Shown here one piece after another: positions 50,795 through 59,821 of a stretch of DNA of 64,000 nucleotides. A program made the position numbers and the translations under genes. The first letter of the stretch is position 1. Each line of letters starts with the position of its first letter. The DNA comes from Clostridiales bacterium. Its GTDB lineage: Bacteria > Bacillota > Clostridia > Lachnospirales > Lachnospiraceae. The notes beneath the pieces are model-generated. The model saw only the letters and a list, made by a program, of their open reading frames with translations, did no database searches and was not told where the DNA came from. The stretch is from positions 366,648 to 430,647 of the forward strand of contig DUNO01000001.1 in the NCBI GenBank assembly GCA_012839295.1. The letters are read 5' to 3'.

Positions 50795-50917
50795 GGCGAA
50801 TCCGGGTGTAGATATATCCACCTGGGCTTGCCTTTAACATCCCATGATTGCCAAGTGCAGGCAATCATGGGATGCCCGGTCTGCGCCCAGATGGATATAT
50901 CTACACCCGGATTCGCC
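50795..50917 (+). repeat. Long covarying palindromic element, copy 2 of 3
   Basis: A 123-nt hairpin starting 21 bases after the DUF438 stop. The outer stem GGCGAATCCGGGTGTAGATA pairs with its complement ending at 50917. Its arm sequence differs from copy 1 at several positions, yet complementarity is kept. The inner 15-bp stem CATCCCATGATTGCC/GGCAATCATGGGATG is perfect and has the same AAGTGCA loop. The internal loop sequences are identical to copy 1. Confidence 0.9.
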
Positions 50918-50961
50918 GCGTTAGTATTTAGTATAAAGGAGCCTTTGTTGGGGGGATTATG

Positions 50962-51150
50962 GCGTGTGGAAAGTATAATTGCATTGTGGGATATAGTAGC
51001 GTGTGGAAAGTATAATTGCATTGTGGAATATAATAGCATGTGAAAAGTATAATTGCATTATGAAATATAGTAGCGTGTGAAAAGTATGATAGGTATTAGG
51101 ATTGTGAAATATAGCAGCACGTGAAAAATATAATAGCATGTAAAAAGTGA
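50962..51150. repeat. 37-bp tandem repeat
   Basis: Four units with exact 37-base spacing begin at 50962, 50999, 51036 and 51073 (GC(G/A)TGTG(G/A)AAAGTATAAT then TGCATT-TG-GA-ATATAGTA). Degenerate units start at about 51117 and 51136. Each contains TATAAT. The array is AT-rich, with no ORF on either strand that looks real. Confidence 0.8.
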
Positions 51151-51161
51151 AGGCTATAAAG

Positions 51162-51226
51162 GGCTGCCATGGAGCAAGGTCATTGAGGTAAGATAAAATG
51201 ACATTGGTTCTGTGGCAGCTTTTTTT
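51162..51226 (+). terminator. Long hairpin with T-tract overlapping a small ORF
   Basis: GGCTGCCA pairs with TGGCAGC, with an inner GTCATT/AATGAC stem, followed by seven T. It looks like an intrinsic terminator for a transcript coming from the repeat region, but its 3' half contains the start of the ORF at 51198. Confidence 0.55.
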
Positions 51227-51317
51227 GATTTGTATTTTTTCTTCTTTGATTATTATTTTGGTGCAGGGTTATAGTTTTTATCAGATTAGGAAACAATGTT
51301 ATAAGAATTATGACTAA
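51198..51317 (+). CDS. Small membrane peptide, 39 residues
   Basis: MTLVLWQLFLICIFSSLIII then LVQGYSFYQIRKQCYKNYD: a single hydrophobic helix with a basic C-terminus. A GAGGTAAG lies 10 bases upstream. The ribosome site and start codon are inside the hairpin at 51162-51226, so expression would depend on unfolding or upstream translation. It could be a real regulated small protein or a chance ORF. No family was recognised. Confidence 0.4.
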   Translation: MTLVLWQLFLICIFSSLIIILVQGYSFYQIRKQCYKNYD

Positions 51318-51416
51318 GATTGACGCGGACAGCATTGGAAAACAAATCCCATTAACTGGGGTGACTGGAAACTAATTCGTATCAAATCTGTATTAAATTT
51401 AGAAGGAGGAATTCAT

Positions 51417-51626
51417 ATGGCGATCAACAATATCAATCCTAAGGAGCAGCTGAAGGGAAAGGACAATAAAAGGATAAATTCCAAGACCCCGACCAACTGT
51501 GAATGTACGGCAGCATGGCAGAATCAGGAGGGCTACTATAAGGCAGACCAGGTAAATATAAATAAACCGTCGCTGGATGCGGTGATTGCGGCAAAGGACT
51601 GGGTAGATAATGGAAGTAAATTATAA
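51417..51626 (+). CDS. Small spore-associated protein, DUF3787-like
   Basis: 69-residue hydrophilic protein. PKEQLKGKDNKRINSKTPTN, CECTAAWQNQEGYYKADQV and the ending AKDWVDNGSKL match, from memory, the small clostridial DUF3787 family described as spore-surface proteins. It is monocistronic or co-transcribed with nifJ 16 bases downstream. AGAAGGAGGAATTCAT precedes the ATG. If it is a spore protein, its position before a central metabolic gene is odd. No sporulation-type promoter was identified. Confidence 0.7.
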   Translation: MAINNINPKEQLKGKDNKRINSKTPTNCECTAAWQNQEGYYKADQVNINKPSLDAVIAAKDWVDNGSKL

Positions 51627-51642
51627 TTAGGAGGAAGACGTG

Positions 51643-54600
51643 ATGAAAATTCAGATGACTGTGGATGGTAATACGGCAGCGGCTTACGCCGCCTATGCCT
51701 TTACGGAGGTGGCTGCTATTTATCCGATTACGCCGTCCTCCGGAATGGCAGAGGTAACGGACGAATGGGCTGCGAACCATAGGAAGAATATCTTTGGGCA
51801 GGAGGTAAATGTGGTTGAAATGCAGTCAGAGGCAGGGGCTGCCGGAGCGTTTCACGGCTCCCTCCAGGCAGGGGCGCTGACCACGACCTTTACTGCGTCA
51901 CAGGGTCTGCTGCTGATGATCCCAAATCTTTATAAGGCTGCGGGTGAGCTGCTGCCGGGCGTTATCCATGTGAGCGCCCGGGCGATTGCGACCCATGCCC
52001 TTAGCATCTTCGGTGACCATCAGGATGTTATGGCGGTCAGGCAGACAGGATGTGCAATGCTTGCCTCTGGCTCCGTCCAGGAGGTGATGGACCTGGCTCC
52101 CCTTGCGCATTTATGCGCGATTAAGGGAAGGCTTCCCTTCGTGCATTTCTTTGACGGCTTCCGCACCTCCCATGAGGTACAGAAGGTGGAGGCATTGGAA
52201 TACAGGGATTTTGCAGAGATGGTTGATATGGAGGCAATCAGGAGCTTCCGTGACCGGGCGCTGTCACCCAACCATCCCGTGGTCCGGGGTACTGCCCAGA
52301 ATGCGGATATTTATTTCCAGGGAAGGGAGGCTTCAAATCCCTTTTACCAGGATATTGTACCAATTGTAGAAGGTTATATGAAAAAGCTGGGCGAATATAC
52401 GGGCCGGAGCTATGGGCTGTTTGATTATTATGGTGCGGAGGATGCGGAGCATGTTATTGTGGCTATGGGCTCCGTGCTGCCGGCAATTGAACAGACCGTG
52501 GACTATTATAATATGATCGGTGAAAAATATGGCTTAGTTAAGGTGCGGCTGTTCCGGCCATTTTCCATAGAGCATTTCAAAAGCTGCCTCCCGAAGACGG
52601 TAAAGAAAATTGCGGTACTGGATAGGACCAAGGAGCCAGGAGCCATCGGGGAACCCCTGTACCTGGATATCTGCTCCTGCTTCCAGGGAGATGAAAAAGC
52701 GCCTGTTATTGTAGGAGGGCGCTACGGCCTGGGTTCAAAGGATACTACCCCGGTCCATATTGCGGCAGTATACCATAACCTGAAGGAGGAGAAGCCGAAG
52801 AACCATTTCACCATAGGAATTGAGGATGATGTGACAAAGACCTCCTTAAAGCCCATCAAAGGCCTTAATGTAGAGCCGGAGGGAATGATCGCATGCCAGA
52901 TCTGGGGACTTGGTTCAGACGGTACGGTCGGGGCAAACAAGCAGGCGATTAAAATCATTGGCGAAAATTCCGACCTGAAGGTACAGGCTTATTTTGATTA
53001 TGATTCCAAAAAATCAGGCGGTTTGACGGTGTCACACCTGCGCTTTGGCAAGAAGGAGATCAGATCCACCTACCTGGTCAGCCATGCGGATTACGTGGCC
53101 TGCCACAACCAATCCTATGTCCACAAATATGACCTTCTGCAAAGCATCAAGGAGGGCGGTACCTTTGTGCTGAACACTCTATGGGATGAAAAGGAGCTTG
53201 AGAAAAACCTGCCCGATATTATGAAAAAGCAGATAGCGGAAAAGGACATCAAGTTCTATACCATAAATGCAATTAAGATAGCGGATGAAATTGGCCTTGG
53301 CAACCGTATCAACATGGTAATGCAGGGAGCCTTCTTTAAGCTTACCCAGGTCCTGCCGGAAGAGATATATCTAAAGGAGCTAAAGGAGGGGATCCATAAG
53401 CTGTACGGAAAAAAGGGCGAAAAGGTTGTTAAGATGAATGAAGCTGCCGTGGATAAGGGCATAAAATCCATCAAAAAGGTAAAAGTGCCTAAGGCCTGGA
53501 AAGACCTTGAGATTAAAGAGGATGCATCCGGTAAGGAGCCTGAATTCATCCAAAAGATCATGCGTCCAATGGCTGCAATGAAGGGAGGGGATCTTCCGGT
53601 CAGTGCATTTTCAGGAAGGGAGGACGGCACCTTCCCCTCCGGTGTCACAGCGTATGAAAAGCGGGGTATTGCAGTAAATGTCCCCGAGTGGATCATAGAA
53701 CGGTGCATCCAATGCAACCAGTGCTCCTATGTCTGCCCCCACGCAGTCATCCGTCCATTCCTGTTAAACGAAGAGGAAGTAAAGAATGCACCGGAGGGCT
53801 TTGAAACGAAAAAGGCCACGGGCAGGAGCTTTGAAGGATACGAATATAAGATCCAGATAAGCCCCATGGATTGTACCGGCTGCGGAAACTGTGCGGATAT
53901 ATGCCCTGCAAAGGGCAAGGCCCTGATCATGAAGCCCATTGAAACCCAGCTTCAAAAGGAAATCATAAATTGGAAATATGCCATAGAAAAGGTCAGCTTC
54001 AAGGAAAAGCTTGCTTATGGCAGTTCCTTCAAGGACAGCCAATTTAAAACACCGCTGCTGGAATTCCACGGAGCCTGCGCAGGCTGCGGTGAGACGCCCT
54101 ATGTCAAGCTCCTGACCCAGTTATTCGGCGAAAGGATGATGATTGCCAATGCAACGGGCTGTTCCTCCATCTGGGCAGCCTCCGCCCCGAGCACCGCATA
54201 TACGGTAAACCGCGAGGGGAAGGGACCCTCCTGGGCAAATTCCCTCTTTGAGGATAATGCGGAATTTGGCTATGGCATGTATCTTGCCGTGAAGCAGATA
54301 CGCAATAAGCTCCACGAGAACATGAGCAAGCTAAATGGGATGAAGGTGGAAGAAAAGGTAAAGGAAGCCTTCCATGATTGGATCCACTACAAGGAGGACG
54401 GAAAAGCCTCGGAGGAGGCCAGCAGGAAAGTGATTGACGTGCTGGAGAATTTCGTGTCTACAGATGTAGAAATAGAGGAGCTGGTAAAGGAAATTAAGGC
54501 AAATAAGGATTACCTCATCAAGCGCTCCATCTGGATGCTGGGCGGTGACGGCTGGGCATATGATATAGGCTACGGCGGCCTGGATCATGTGATGGCCTCA

Positions 54601-55209
54601 GGCGAGGATATCAATGTCCTGGTATTTGATACGGAGGTTTACTCCAATACCGGAGGGCAGGCATCAAAATCAACGCCAACGGCAGCCATTGCCAAATTTG
54701 CTGCCTCCGGCAAAAAGCAGGGAAAGAAGGATCTTGGGCGCATGATGATGTCCTATGGAAATGTATATGTAGCCCAGGTCGGAATCCACGCCGATAACAC
54801 CCAGGTAATCAGGGCCTTCCGTGAAGCGGAGGAGCACCGTGGCCCCTCCATTATAATCGCATATTCCCCCTGTATTAACCATGGGCTTAAGGCAGGTATG
54901 GGCAAGAGCATGGAGACCATCAAGCGGGCGGTGCAGGCAGGCTATTGGCACCTCTACCGCTATAACCCGGAGCTTAAGGAGGAGGGCAAGAATCCCTTCG
55001 TCCTGGATTCAAAAGCACCGACGGAAAGCTTCCGGGACTTCATCCTAAGTCAGGTACGCTACAGCTCCCTGGAGCAAACCTTCCCGGACCAGGCCGAAGA
55101 GCTGTTTCGCCAGGCCGAGGCCTACGCCAGGGAGAAATACGAAATCTACAAACAGATGGCAGCCGCGGAACCCATTAAAATCAATGTGGACTGGAGCACA
55201 GCAGAATAA
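51643..55209 (+). CDS. nifJ: Pyruvate:ferredoxin (flavodoxin) oxidoreductase
   Basis: 1188-residue homodimeric enzyme oxidising pyruvate to acetyl-CoA and CO2 with reduced ferredoxin, central to clostridial energy metabolism. Domains in order: pyruvate-binding (YPITPSSGMAEVTDEW near residue 28), gamma domain (about 420-620), a 2[4Fe-4S] ferredoxin domain with CIQCNQCSYVCPHAV and CTGCGNCADICPAKG (about 687-755), and the TPP domain with the proximal-cluster cysteines in GACAGCGETPY and the GDGWAYDIGYGGLDHVM TPP motif, ending before VYSNTGGQ. ATG 51643 follows AGGAGGAAGACGTG. A strong terminator follows. Confidence 0.97.
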   Translation: MKIQMTVDGNTAAAYAAYAFTEVAAIYPITPSSGMAEVTDEWAANHRKNIFGQEVNVVEMQSEAGAAGAFHGSLQAGALTTTFTASQGLLLMIPNLYKAAGELLPGVIHVSARAIATHALSIFGDHQDVMAVRQTGCAMLASGSVQEVMDLAPLAHLCAIKGRLPFVHFFDGFRTSHEVQKVEALEYRDFAEMVDMEAIRSFRDRALSPNHPVVRGTAQNADIYFQGREASNPFYQDIVPIVEGYMKKLGEYTGRSYGLFDYYGAEDAEHVIVAMGSVLPAIEQTVDYYNMIGEKYGLVKVRLFRPFSIEHFKSCLPKTVKKIAVLDRTKEPGAIGEPLYLDICSCFQGDEKAPVIVGGRYGLGSKDTTPVHIAAVYHNLKEEKPKNHFTIGIEDDVTKTSLKPIKGLNVEPEGMIACQIWGLGSDGTVGANKQAIKIIGENSDLKVQAYFDYDSKKSGGLTVSHLRFGKKEIRSTYLVSHADYVACHNQSYVHKYDLLQSIKEGGTFVLNTLWDEKELEKNLPDIMKKQIAEKDIKFYTINAIKIADEIGLGNRINMVMQGAFFKLTQVLPEEIYLKELKEGIHKLYGKKGEKVVKMNEAAVDKGIKSIKKVKVPKAWKDLEIKEDASGKEPEFIQKIMRPMAAMKGGDLPVSAFSGREDGTFPSGVTAYEKRGIAVNVPEWIIERCIQCNQCSYVCPHAVIRPFLLNEEEVKNAPEGFETKKATGRSFEGYEYKIQISPMDCTGCGNCADICPAKGKALIMKPIETQLQKEIINWKYAIEKVSFKEKLAYGSSFKDSQFKTPLLEFHGACAGCGETPYVKLLTQLFGERMMIANATGCSSIWAASAPSTAYTVNREGKGPSWANSLFEDNAEFGYGMYLAVKQIRNKLHENMSKLNGMKVEEKVKEAFHDWIHYKEDGKASEEASRKVIDVLENFVSTDVEIEELVKEIKANKDYLIKRSIWMLGGDGWAYDIGYGGLDHVMASGEDINVLVFDTEVYSNTGGQASKSTPTAAIAKFAASGKKQGKKDLGRMMMSYGNVYVAQVGIHADNTQVIRAFREAEEHRGPSIIIAYSPCINHGLKAGMGKSMETIKRAVQAGYWHLYRYNPELKEEGKNPFVLDSKAPTESFRDFILSQVRYSSLEQTFPDQAEELFRQAEAYAREKYEIYKQMAAAEPIKINVDWSTAE

Positions 55210-55237
55210 AATCATCATATAGTGAAGAAAAATCTAT

Positions 55238-55290
55238 AAGGGAGGTGTCGCAAAACCAGTTCTATAACTAGTTTTGTAACACCTCCCTTT
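55238..55290 (+). terminator. Terminator after nifJ
   Basis: AAGGGAGGTGT...ACACCTCCCTT with an inner CAAAAC.AGTT/AACTAGTTTTG stem, followed by TCC; AT-rich on both sides. One of the longest stems in the window apart from the palindromic elements. Confidence 0.8.
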
Positions 55291-55482
55291 CCATACCTAA
55301 AAATAGACTGAAAATAGAAAAGGGGATATTGCATAAACAAGAAAAAAAGGGAAAAAAGGGAAGAAGCAATGAATATCCTGGAAAAAATTTTCATTGTGTG
55401 GTAAAATCGAGTAAATAATAAACAAAAACCGAAAAAATATCCAGAATGAAACAAAAATATTAAGATAACAGGTGGTGAAACT

Positions 55483-56394
55483 ATGCTTGAAATTGTATTT
55501 AGTGACAGTACAAAAGGTTCCATGAAAGTAGCAAAAAAATTTAATGGAAAGGATGTGCTCGGCGGGGCTATCGGATATATTGGCGACGAACCCTCCGAAG
55601 CTGAATTTAAGGAATTCCTGGAGAATTCCAAGAAGCATTGGGAAGGCCAGGCCGTTGGCGGAAGCTCGACAGATGTGGTTTACCTGGGCTTTGCAATGGA
55701 TATCGGGGATATCTCCGGTGAATTTGACAACGTCCAGCGCCAGGCTGTTTATAGCAAGCTATGGGACAGGTTTGGGCTTGCCGATAAGGAGCGGGTGTGG
55801 TTTTTCCAGGAGCAGCGCAGGGACATGGAGAAGCTTCTGGAGGCCGCAGATAATGGGATACCCATACGTATCTGGAAAAGCAATGCTCCCTATTCGGCCT
55901 GTGGGTTCCACTTTATCTGCCATGTATTACGCAACATTGACTGCAGCATAAGTGTTATTTCCTTGCCGGAATATAAGCAGGAGTCTGAAAATGAAATAGT
56001 TATTTACAACAGCTGGATGGAAGTGGATGCCGGTAAATTCTATCAATTCCTGCCCCTGGAAAGACAATTATCCCGTATGGAAAAATGGATGTACGGCGAC
56101 CGTTGGCGTGACTTAATAGCAGAAAATGCCCCCTTAAGAGCTGTTGTAAACGGAAGGCTGATCTCCGTACCGGAGAATTTTTATGATCACATAATCACAG
56201 GAAATCTTCCGGAAGATAACTTTGTTATGGGACGCTTTATTGGCAGCCTGCTGGGTAATTACAATTTAGGAGTCAGCGACAGTTGGTATGCCCTGCGCAT
56301 TGATCAGATGATCGATGAGGGGAAATTGACCGTCGTGGAAGATAAAGACACCTCACATCCCTACAGAAAGCTGTTAAGCCGGGCAAAGGTCTAA
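55483..56394 (+). CDS. DUF1835/DUF3658 domain protein
   Basis: 303-residue cytoplasmic protein with a DUF1835 domain at the N-terminus (MLEIVFSDSTKGSMKVAKKF, extending to FFQEQRRDM) and a C-terminal DUF3658-like region (LISVPENFYDHIITGNLPED through SDSWYALRIDQMIDEGKLTV). Such proteins occur singly in many Firmicutes and have no established function. CAGGTGGTGAAACT precedes the ATG. It is probably monocistronic. Confidence 0.8.
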   Translation: MLEIVFSDSTKGSMKVAKKFNGKDVLGGAIGYIGDEPSEAEFKEFLENSKKHWEGQAVGGSSTDVVYLGFAMDIGDISGEFDNVQRQAVYSKLWDRFGLADKERVWFFQEQRRDMEKLLEAADNGIPIRIWKSNAPYSACGFHFICHVLRNIDCSISVISLPEYKQESENEIVIYNSWMEVDAGKFYQFLPLERQLSRMEKWMYGDRWRDLIAENAPLRAVVNGRLISVPENFYDHIITGNLPEDNFVMGRFIGSLLGNYNLGVSDSWYALRIDQMIDEGKLTVVEDKDTSHPYRKLLSRAKV

Positions 56395-56545
56395 ACAAGG
56401 CCAGAACGTGCAGAGCAACCACCCCCCCTGGCACAGAATTTCCTCCAATCCCCTATCGATATTATTCCCAATTATGCTATAATAGTGATGTCAATTGATA
56501 TCATTTGTGTAGTCGTAAAGATACCATAACGAAGGGTGGCGTGAT

Positions 56546-56839
56546 ATGGCAGACCAAATGCTTAATGCCTACGAAAAAACAATTAAGGATGAAGCTACAC
56601 AAGTTGTGTACAAGCTGGTATTTAAGAATGCACTGTACAGTCTTGAATGCTATTACGAGCAGATGAAGCACAAGAATTATTGTTATCTTGAGAACTTTAC
56701 GGAAGATGAGGGAGAGGCAGAATTTTTTCTGCATCTGATAGCAAAAGGTAAAGCTTTACCGATACATATTAAGGATATTGCAGAAGATTATTTTGGAAAA
56801 CGGTTCTCCGTTCCAAAGGGATACCCAAGAGATTTATAA
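56546..56839 (+). CDS. Hypothetical protein, 97 residues
   Basis: A soluble, acidic, mostly helical protein (YEKTIKDEATQVVYKLVFKN, SLECYYEQMKHKNYCYLENF, ending KRFSVPKGYPRDL). CGAAGGGTGGCGTGAT precedes the ATG, and a TATAAT at about 56478 could be its -10. I do not recognise a family. The ORF is well supported by start signals, codon use and length. Confidence 0.65.
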   Translation: MADQMLNAYEKTIKDEATQVVYKLVFKNALYSLECYYEQMKHKNYCYLENFTEDEGEAEFFLHLIAKGKALPIHIKDIAEDYFGKRFSVPKGYPRDL

Positions 56840-56990
56840 AAATACCATAGATTGAAATATCATAAAGATGCGATCGATCATGAATGATGTCATGAACTTA
56901 AGAACTGACTACAAAAAAATGAATAAGAATGACTTAGAAAAGGCTGTTCCTATACTATTCCAACCGTTATTGGCCAAACGGGAGGATAAT

Positions 56991-57012
56991 GTCCCGCAAA
57001 AGAATGCGGGAC
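56991..57012. terminator. Small hairpin, possible terminator
   Basis: GTCCCGCA-AAAGAA-TGCGGGAC followed by TTTAG. It lies 150 bases after the 97-residue ORF; a weak terminator at best. Confidence 0.4.
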
Positions 57013-57038
57013 TTTAGTAGGGGAAGGGCCTTTTTTAT

Positions 57039-57098
57039 ATGTCCCATATCATTAAAATATATCCCATATCATTAAAATATATCCCAAATCATTAAAAT
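57039..57098. repeat. 20-bp tandem repeat, three units
   Basis: Units at 57039, 57059 and 57079: AT(G/A)TCCCA(T/A)ATCATTAAAAT. It lies 100 bases upstream of the germination operon. Apart from this and the small hairpin, the 361-base gap holds no recognisable feature. Confidence 0.75.
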
Positions 57099-57200
57099 AA
57101 TTGAAAGATTCTCCTAAATGAATAAAGAATCTTAATTTTGAGAAAATATTAAAGTAGATCCTAATTAACCTTTGAATTCAGAATACTGGGGGGTTTTTAA

Positions 57201-58658
57201 GTGGAACAAGTTATCAATTCGCAGGCAATCAAAGAATTATTTTCAAAAAGCAGTGACGTTCTAGTCCGGCCCATTAAAATAAACCAAAACAATATTACCT
57301 TCCATATCTTTTGTGTAGACGGACTAATTGATTCTACATTAGTAGACGAGGCCATCCTAAAGACTATGATACAAGACCGCTTTATCCAGGCTCATATTAC
57401 GGAGCGTTCCGTTATGGATTATTTGTTGAATGGCGGAGCCTACCATGTGTTTACGGAGGAGGAGGACGACTATCAGAAGCTGTTAAAAGCGGTCTTAAGC
57501 GGAAATCTGGCCTTTATCTTTGACGGAGAAAAAAAGGCCATCGTATACGATATTAAAAGCTTCGCAAAGCGCTCCGTGTCAGAGCCCATGGAGGAAGGAG
57601 TTATAAAGGGAGCCAAGGATTCCTTTATCGAAGTGTTGCGGACTAACACGGCATTAATCCGCAGGAGGATCCGGTCAGAGTATCTGGTCATCGAATCCCT
57701 TACGGTTGGAAAGGTATCAAAGACGGATATGTCCCTTTGCTATATCAGTAATATTGCCAACCTGGAAACAGTGAATAAGATCCGGGAAAAGATCCAGGCA
57801 ATTAATATTGATAATATCTCTACCCCGGCCTTTATCGAGGAATACCTGATCGAGCATAATAAGAGCCTTTTCCCCCAAATCATGTATTCCCAGCGCCCGG
57901 ACCGTATATCTGCAAATCTTTCGGACGGGCGGATAGCCTTGGTGGTTGACGGGATACCCTTTGTCTACCTGTTACCCTGCCAGCTTCCCATGCTGATGCA
58001 GTCCCCGGAGGATTATGCCAACCATTTTATCGTAGGCTCGGCACTCCGGGTAATCCGTTATATTTCAATGATTATTACCTTGTTTTTGCCGGCATTTTAT
58101 ATTGCTGCAACTACCTACCAAAACCAGATGCTTCCGGTCCAGCTGGCCCTGTCCACCCAGCAGGCAAAGCAGAATGTCCCCTTTTCCTCCTCAACGGAGG
58201 TGCTGGGGCTGCTGATTGCCTTTGAGATTCTGATTGAGGCAGGCCTGCGTCTGCCTAAGGCGGTAGGTACGGCCATGTCCATCCTGGGCGGCATTGTTGT
58301 CGGCCAATCAGCGGTTTCGGCCAATATTATATCCCCGCTGGTAGTAGTTGTGGTATCCCTGGCGGGAATCTCCGGGTTTATGATGCCAAACCAGGATTTA
58401 AGCAGCGGGATACGGGTCATAAGGTTTTCCTTTGCGCTTTTGGCTGCGGTGGGCGGCTTCCTTGGCCTGGCTGTGGGGCTGATCCTGGTCATAACCCATC
58501 TTTGCAGCATGGATAATTATGGGGTGGCTTACCTTTCACCCTTTGTTGACATTGATGAAAGCAACCACAAGGACACCGTGTTCCGGTTCCCCGTGAAATA
58601 TTTCCGAAAGAGGCCCCAGGCTATTGTACCGGAAAACCGTATCAAACAAAGACCATAG
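57201..58658 (+). CDS. Spore germination receptor subunit A (GerA family)
   Basis: 485-residue membrane protein of the GerAA/SpoVAF type, the A subunit of nutrient germinant receptors in the inner spore membrane. A soluble N-terminal domain of about 270 residues (SVMDYLLNGGAYHVFTEEED) is followed by four to five membrane segments (YISMIITLFLPAFYIAATTY, EVLGLLIAFEILIEAGLRLP, GTAMSILGGIVVGQSAVSAN, PLVVVVVSLAGISGFMMPNQ). Translation starts at GTG 57201; GGGGGG 12 bases upstream serves as a ribosome site. First gene of a ger operon in A-C-small-B order. Confidence 0.93.
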   Translation: MEQVINSQAIKELFSKSSDVLVRPIKINQNNITFHIFCVDGLIDSTLVDEAILKTMIQDRFIQAHITERSVMDYLLNGGAYHVFTEEEDDYQKLLKAVLSGNLAFIFDGEKKAIVYDIKSFAKRSVSEPMEEGVIKGAKDSFIEVLRTNTALIRRRIRSEYLVIESLTVGKVSKTDMSLCYISNIANLETVNKIREKIQAINIDNISTPAFIEEYLIEHNKSLFPQIMYSQRPDRISANLSDGRIALVVDGIPFVYLLPCQLPMLMQSPEDYANHFIVGSALRVIRYISMIITLFLPAFYIAATTYQNQMLPVQLALSTQQAKQNVPFSSSTEVLGLLIAFEILIEAGLRLPKAVGTAMSILGGIVVGQSAVSANIISPLVVVVVSLAGISGFMMPNQDLSSGIRVIRFSFALLAAVGGFLGLAVGLILVITHLCSMDNYGVAYLSPFVDIDESNHKDTVFRFPVKYFRKRPQAIVPENRIKQRP

Positions 58659-58672
58659 GAGCTGTGGGATGT

Positions 58673-59788
58673 ATGAAGATGAATAGGATATTTTTTATGC
58701 CCTGCCTCGCCCTTTTGATTTTCCTGGGCGGCTGTACCCATGATATGAGCAGACGGGAAATTGATGAAATCGACCTGGTGCTGGTGCTCGCAATCGACTA
58801 TGACAACGGGGAATACACCGTTAGCGGTTTATATAGCACCGGAGGAGGAGCCGACCCGGAGAAGGGAACCGGTACCGGGGAGGAAGAGGTGGCAAAGGGA
58901 ACCGGCAGATCCGCTTATGAAGCCCTGGAGGATCTTAAACTGAAGAACAAAAAGTCCATCTCCCTTGCACAGGCCGGTTCCTTCCTGATCGGTGAGGCGG
59001 CGGCAAAGCAGGGTCTGAACCGGAGCCTGGATTTTCTCTCCAGGGATGAAACGATTAAAATGGAGGCCTTGATCTATATTACCAAAGGAAAAAAAGCGGC
59101 TGATTTCATCCAGGAGGGAATTGAAAATAAACAGACGATCCACGAGGACCTTGAAGCCATAGAGCAAAAGCAGCAGGAGATACTGACCCGCAATGACAAC
59201 ACCATGGTCAATATATTAAATGATATGAAGCAGACGGATTCCTGTGTAATGGTACCTTACCTGATTGCCGATGAGTCAGGGTATTTGATCGATGGCTATG
59301 CGGTTTTTGACCAGCTGGTGCTCCGGGATTATTTAGACCATGAGACCTCGGACGGGGTGAATTTTATCCGCAATATTATGAGAAGCTATCCGGTTTACCT
59401 GGACAATGGGGTGGGCTTATACATTTCCTATACGAATACGAAGCTGAAGACAAGGCTTGAAAACCAGCAGGTTACCGTTAAGATTACGGTAAGCTTTGAA
59501 TCCATGCTAAAGGAGGTATTAACCCAAACGAATGTATTTACGGCAAAGGAGATGGAACGTCTGACACAGGAACAGAACAATTATATCAGGTCGATTATTG
59601 AGAAGCCGGTAAAGTATTCTGTGGAAAATGGGCTGGATATCTTGAATTTGGCGCGTCAGGTTGAGAACCAGAATTTTGTCCAGTGGCAGGGCATCAAGGA
59701 TACCTGGGCGGATGAAATATCAGATATTAAGTATCAGTATAAGGTTCAATCCAGGATCTCAAAGTCCTTTATTTTGGGAGAGGATTAA
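58673..59788 (+). CDS. Ger(x)C family lipoprotein, germination receptor subunit C
   Basis: 371-residue lipoprotein. The signal sequence with lipobox LGGC (Cys near residue 21) anchors it outside the inner spore membrane. The body matches Ger(x)C proteins: REIDEIDLVLVLAIDYDNGE, a central helical region, and C-terminal FESMLKEVLTQTNVFTAKEM with VQWQGIKDTWADEISDIKYQ. The start is probably ATG 58673, 11 bases after AGGAG; a GTG at 58664 and an ATG at 58679 are alternatives. It lies 14 bases after the A subunit. Confidence 0.92.
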   Translation: MKMNRIFFMPCLALLIFLGGCTHDMSRREIDEIDLVLVLAIDYDNGEYTVSGLYSTGGGADPEKGTGTGEEEVAKGTGRSAYEALEDLKLKNKKSISLAQAGSFLIGEAAAKQGLNRSLDFLSRDETIKMEALIYITKGKKAADFIQEGIENKQTIHEDLEAIEQKQQEILTRNDNTMVNILNDMKQTDSCVMVPYLIADESGYLIDGYAVFDQLVLRDYLDHETSDGVNFIRNIMRSYPVYLDNGVGLYISYTNTKLKTRLENQQVTVKITVSFESMLKEVLTQTNVFTAKEMERLTQEQNNYIRSIIEKPVKYSVENGLDILNLARQVENQNFVQWQGIKDTWADEISDIKYQYKVQSRISKSFILGED

Positions 59789-59821
59789 CCTTACCTTAAC
59801 ACAGGAAAGAAGGAGAACCCC

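Noticed and set aside
50962..51150. CRISPR array
   Set aside because: The units are contiguous 37-bp tandem repeats without unique spacers, and no cas gene is nearby. The same applies to 49463-49528, 57039-57098 and 34600-34647.
57119..57151. Sigma-G-like promoter (TGAATA ... AATATTA) before the ger operon
   Set aside because: The spacer is about 20 bases and the -10 matches poorly, so it is not convincing despite the expected forespore expression.
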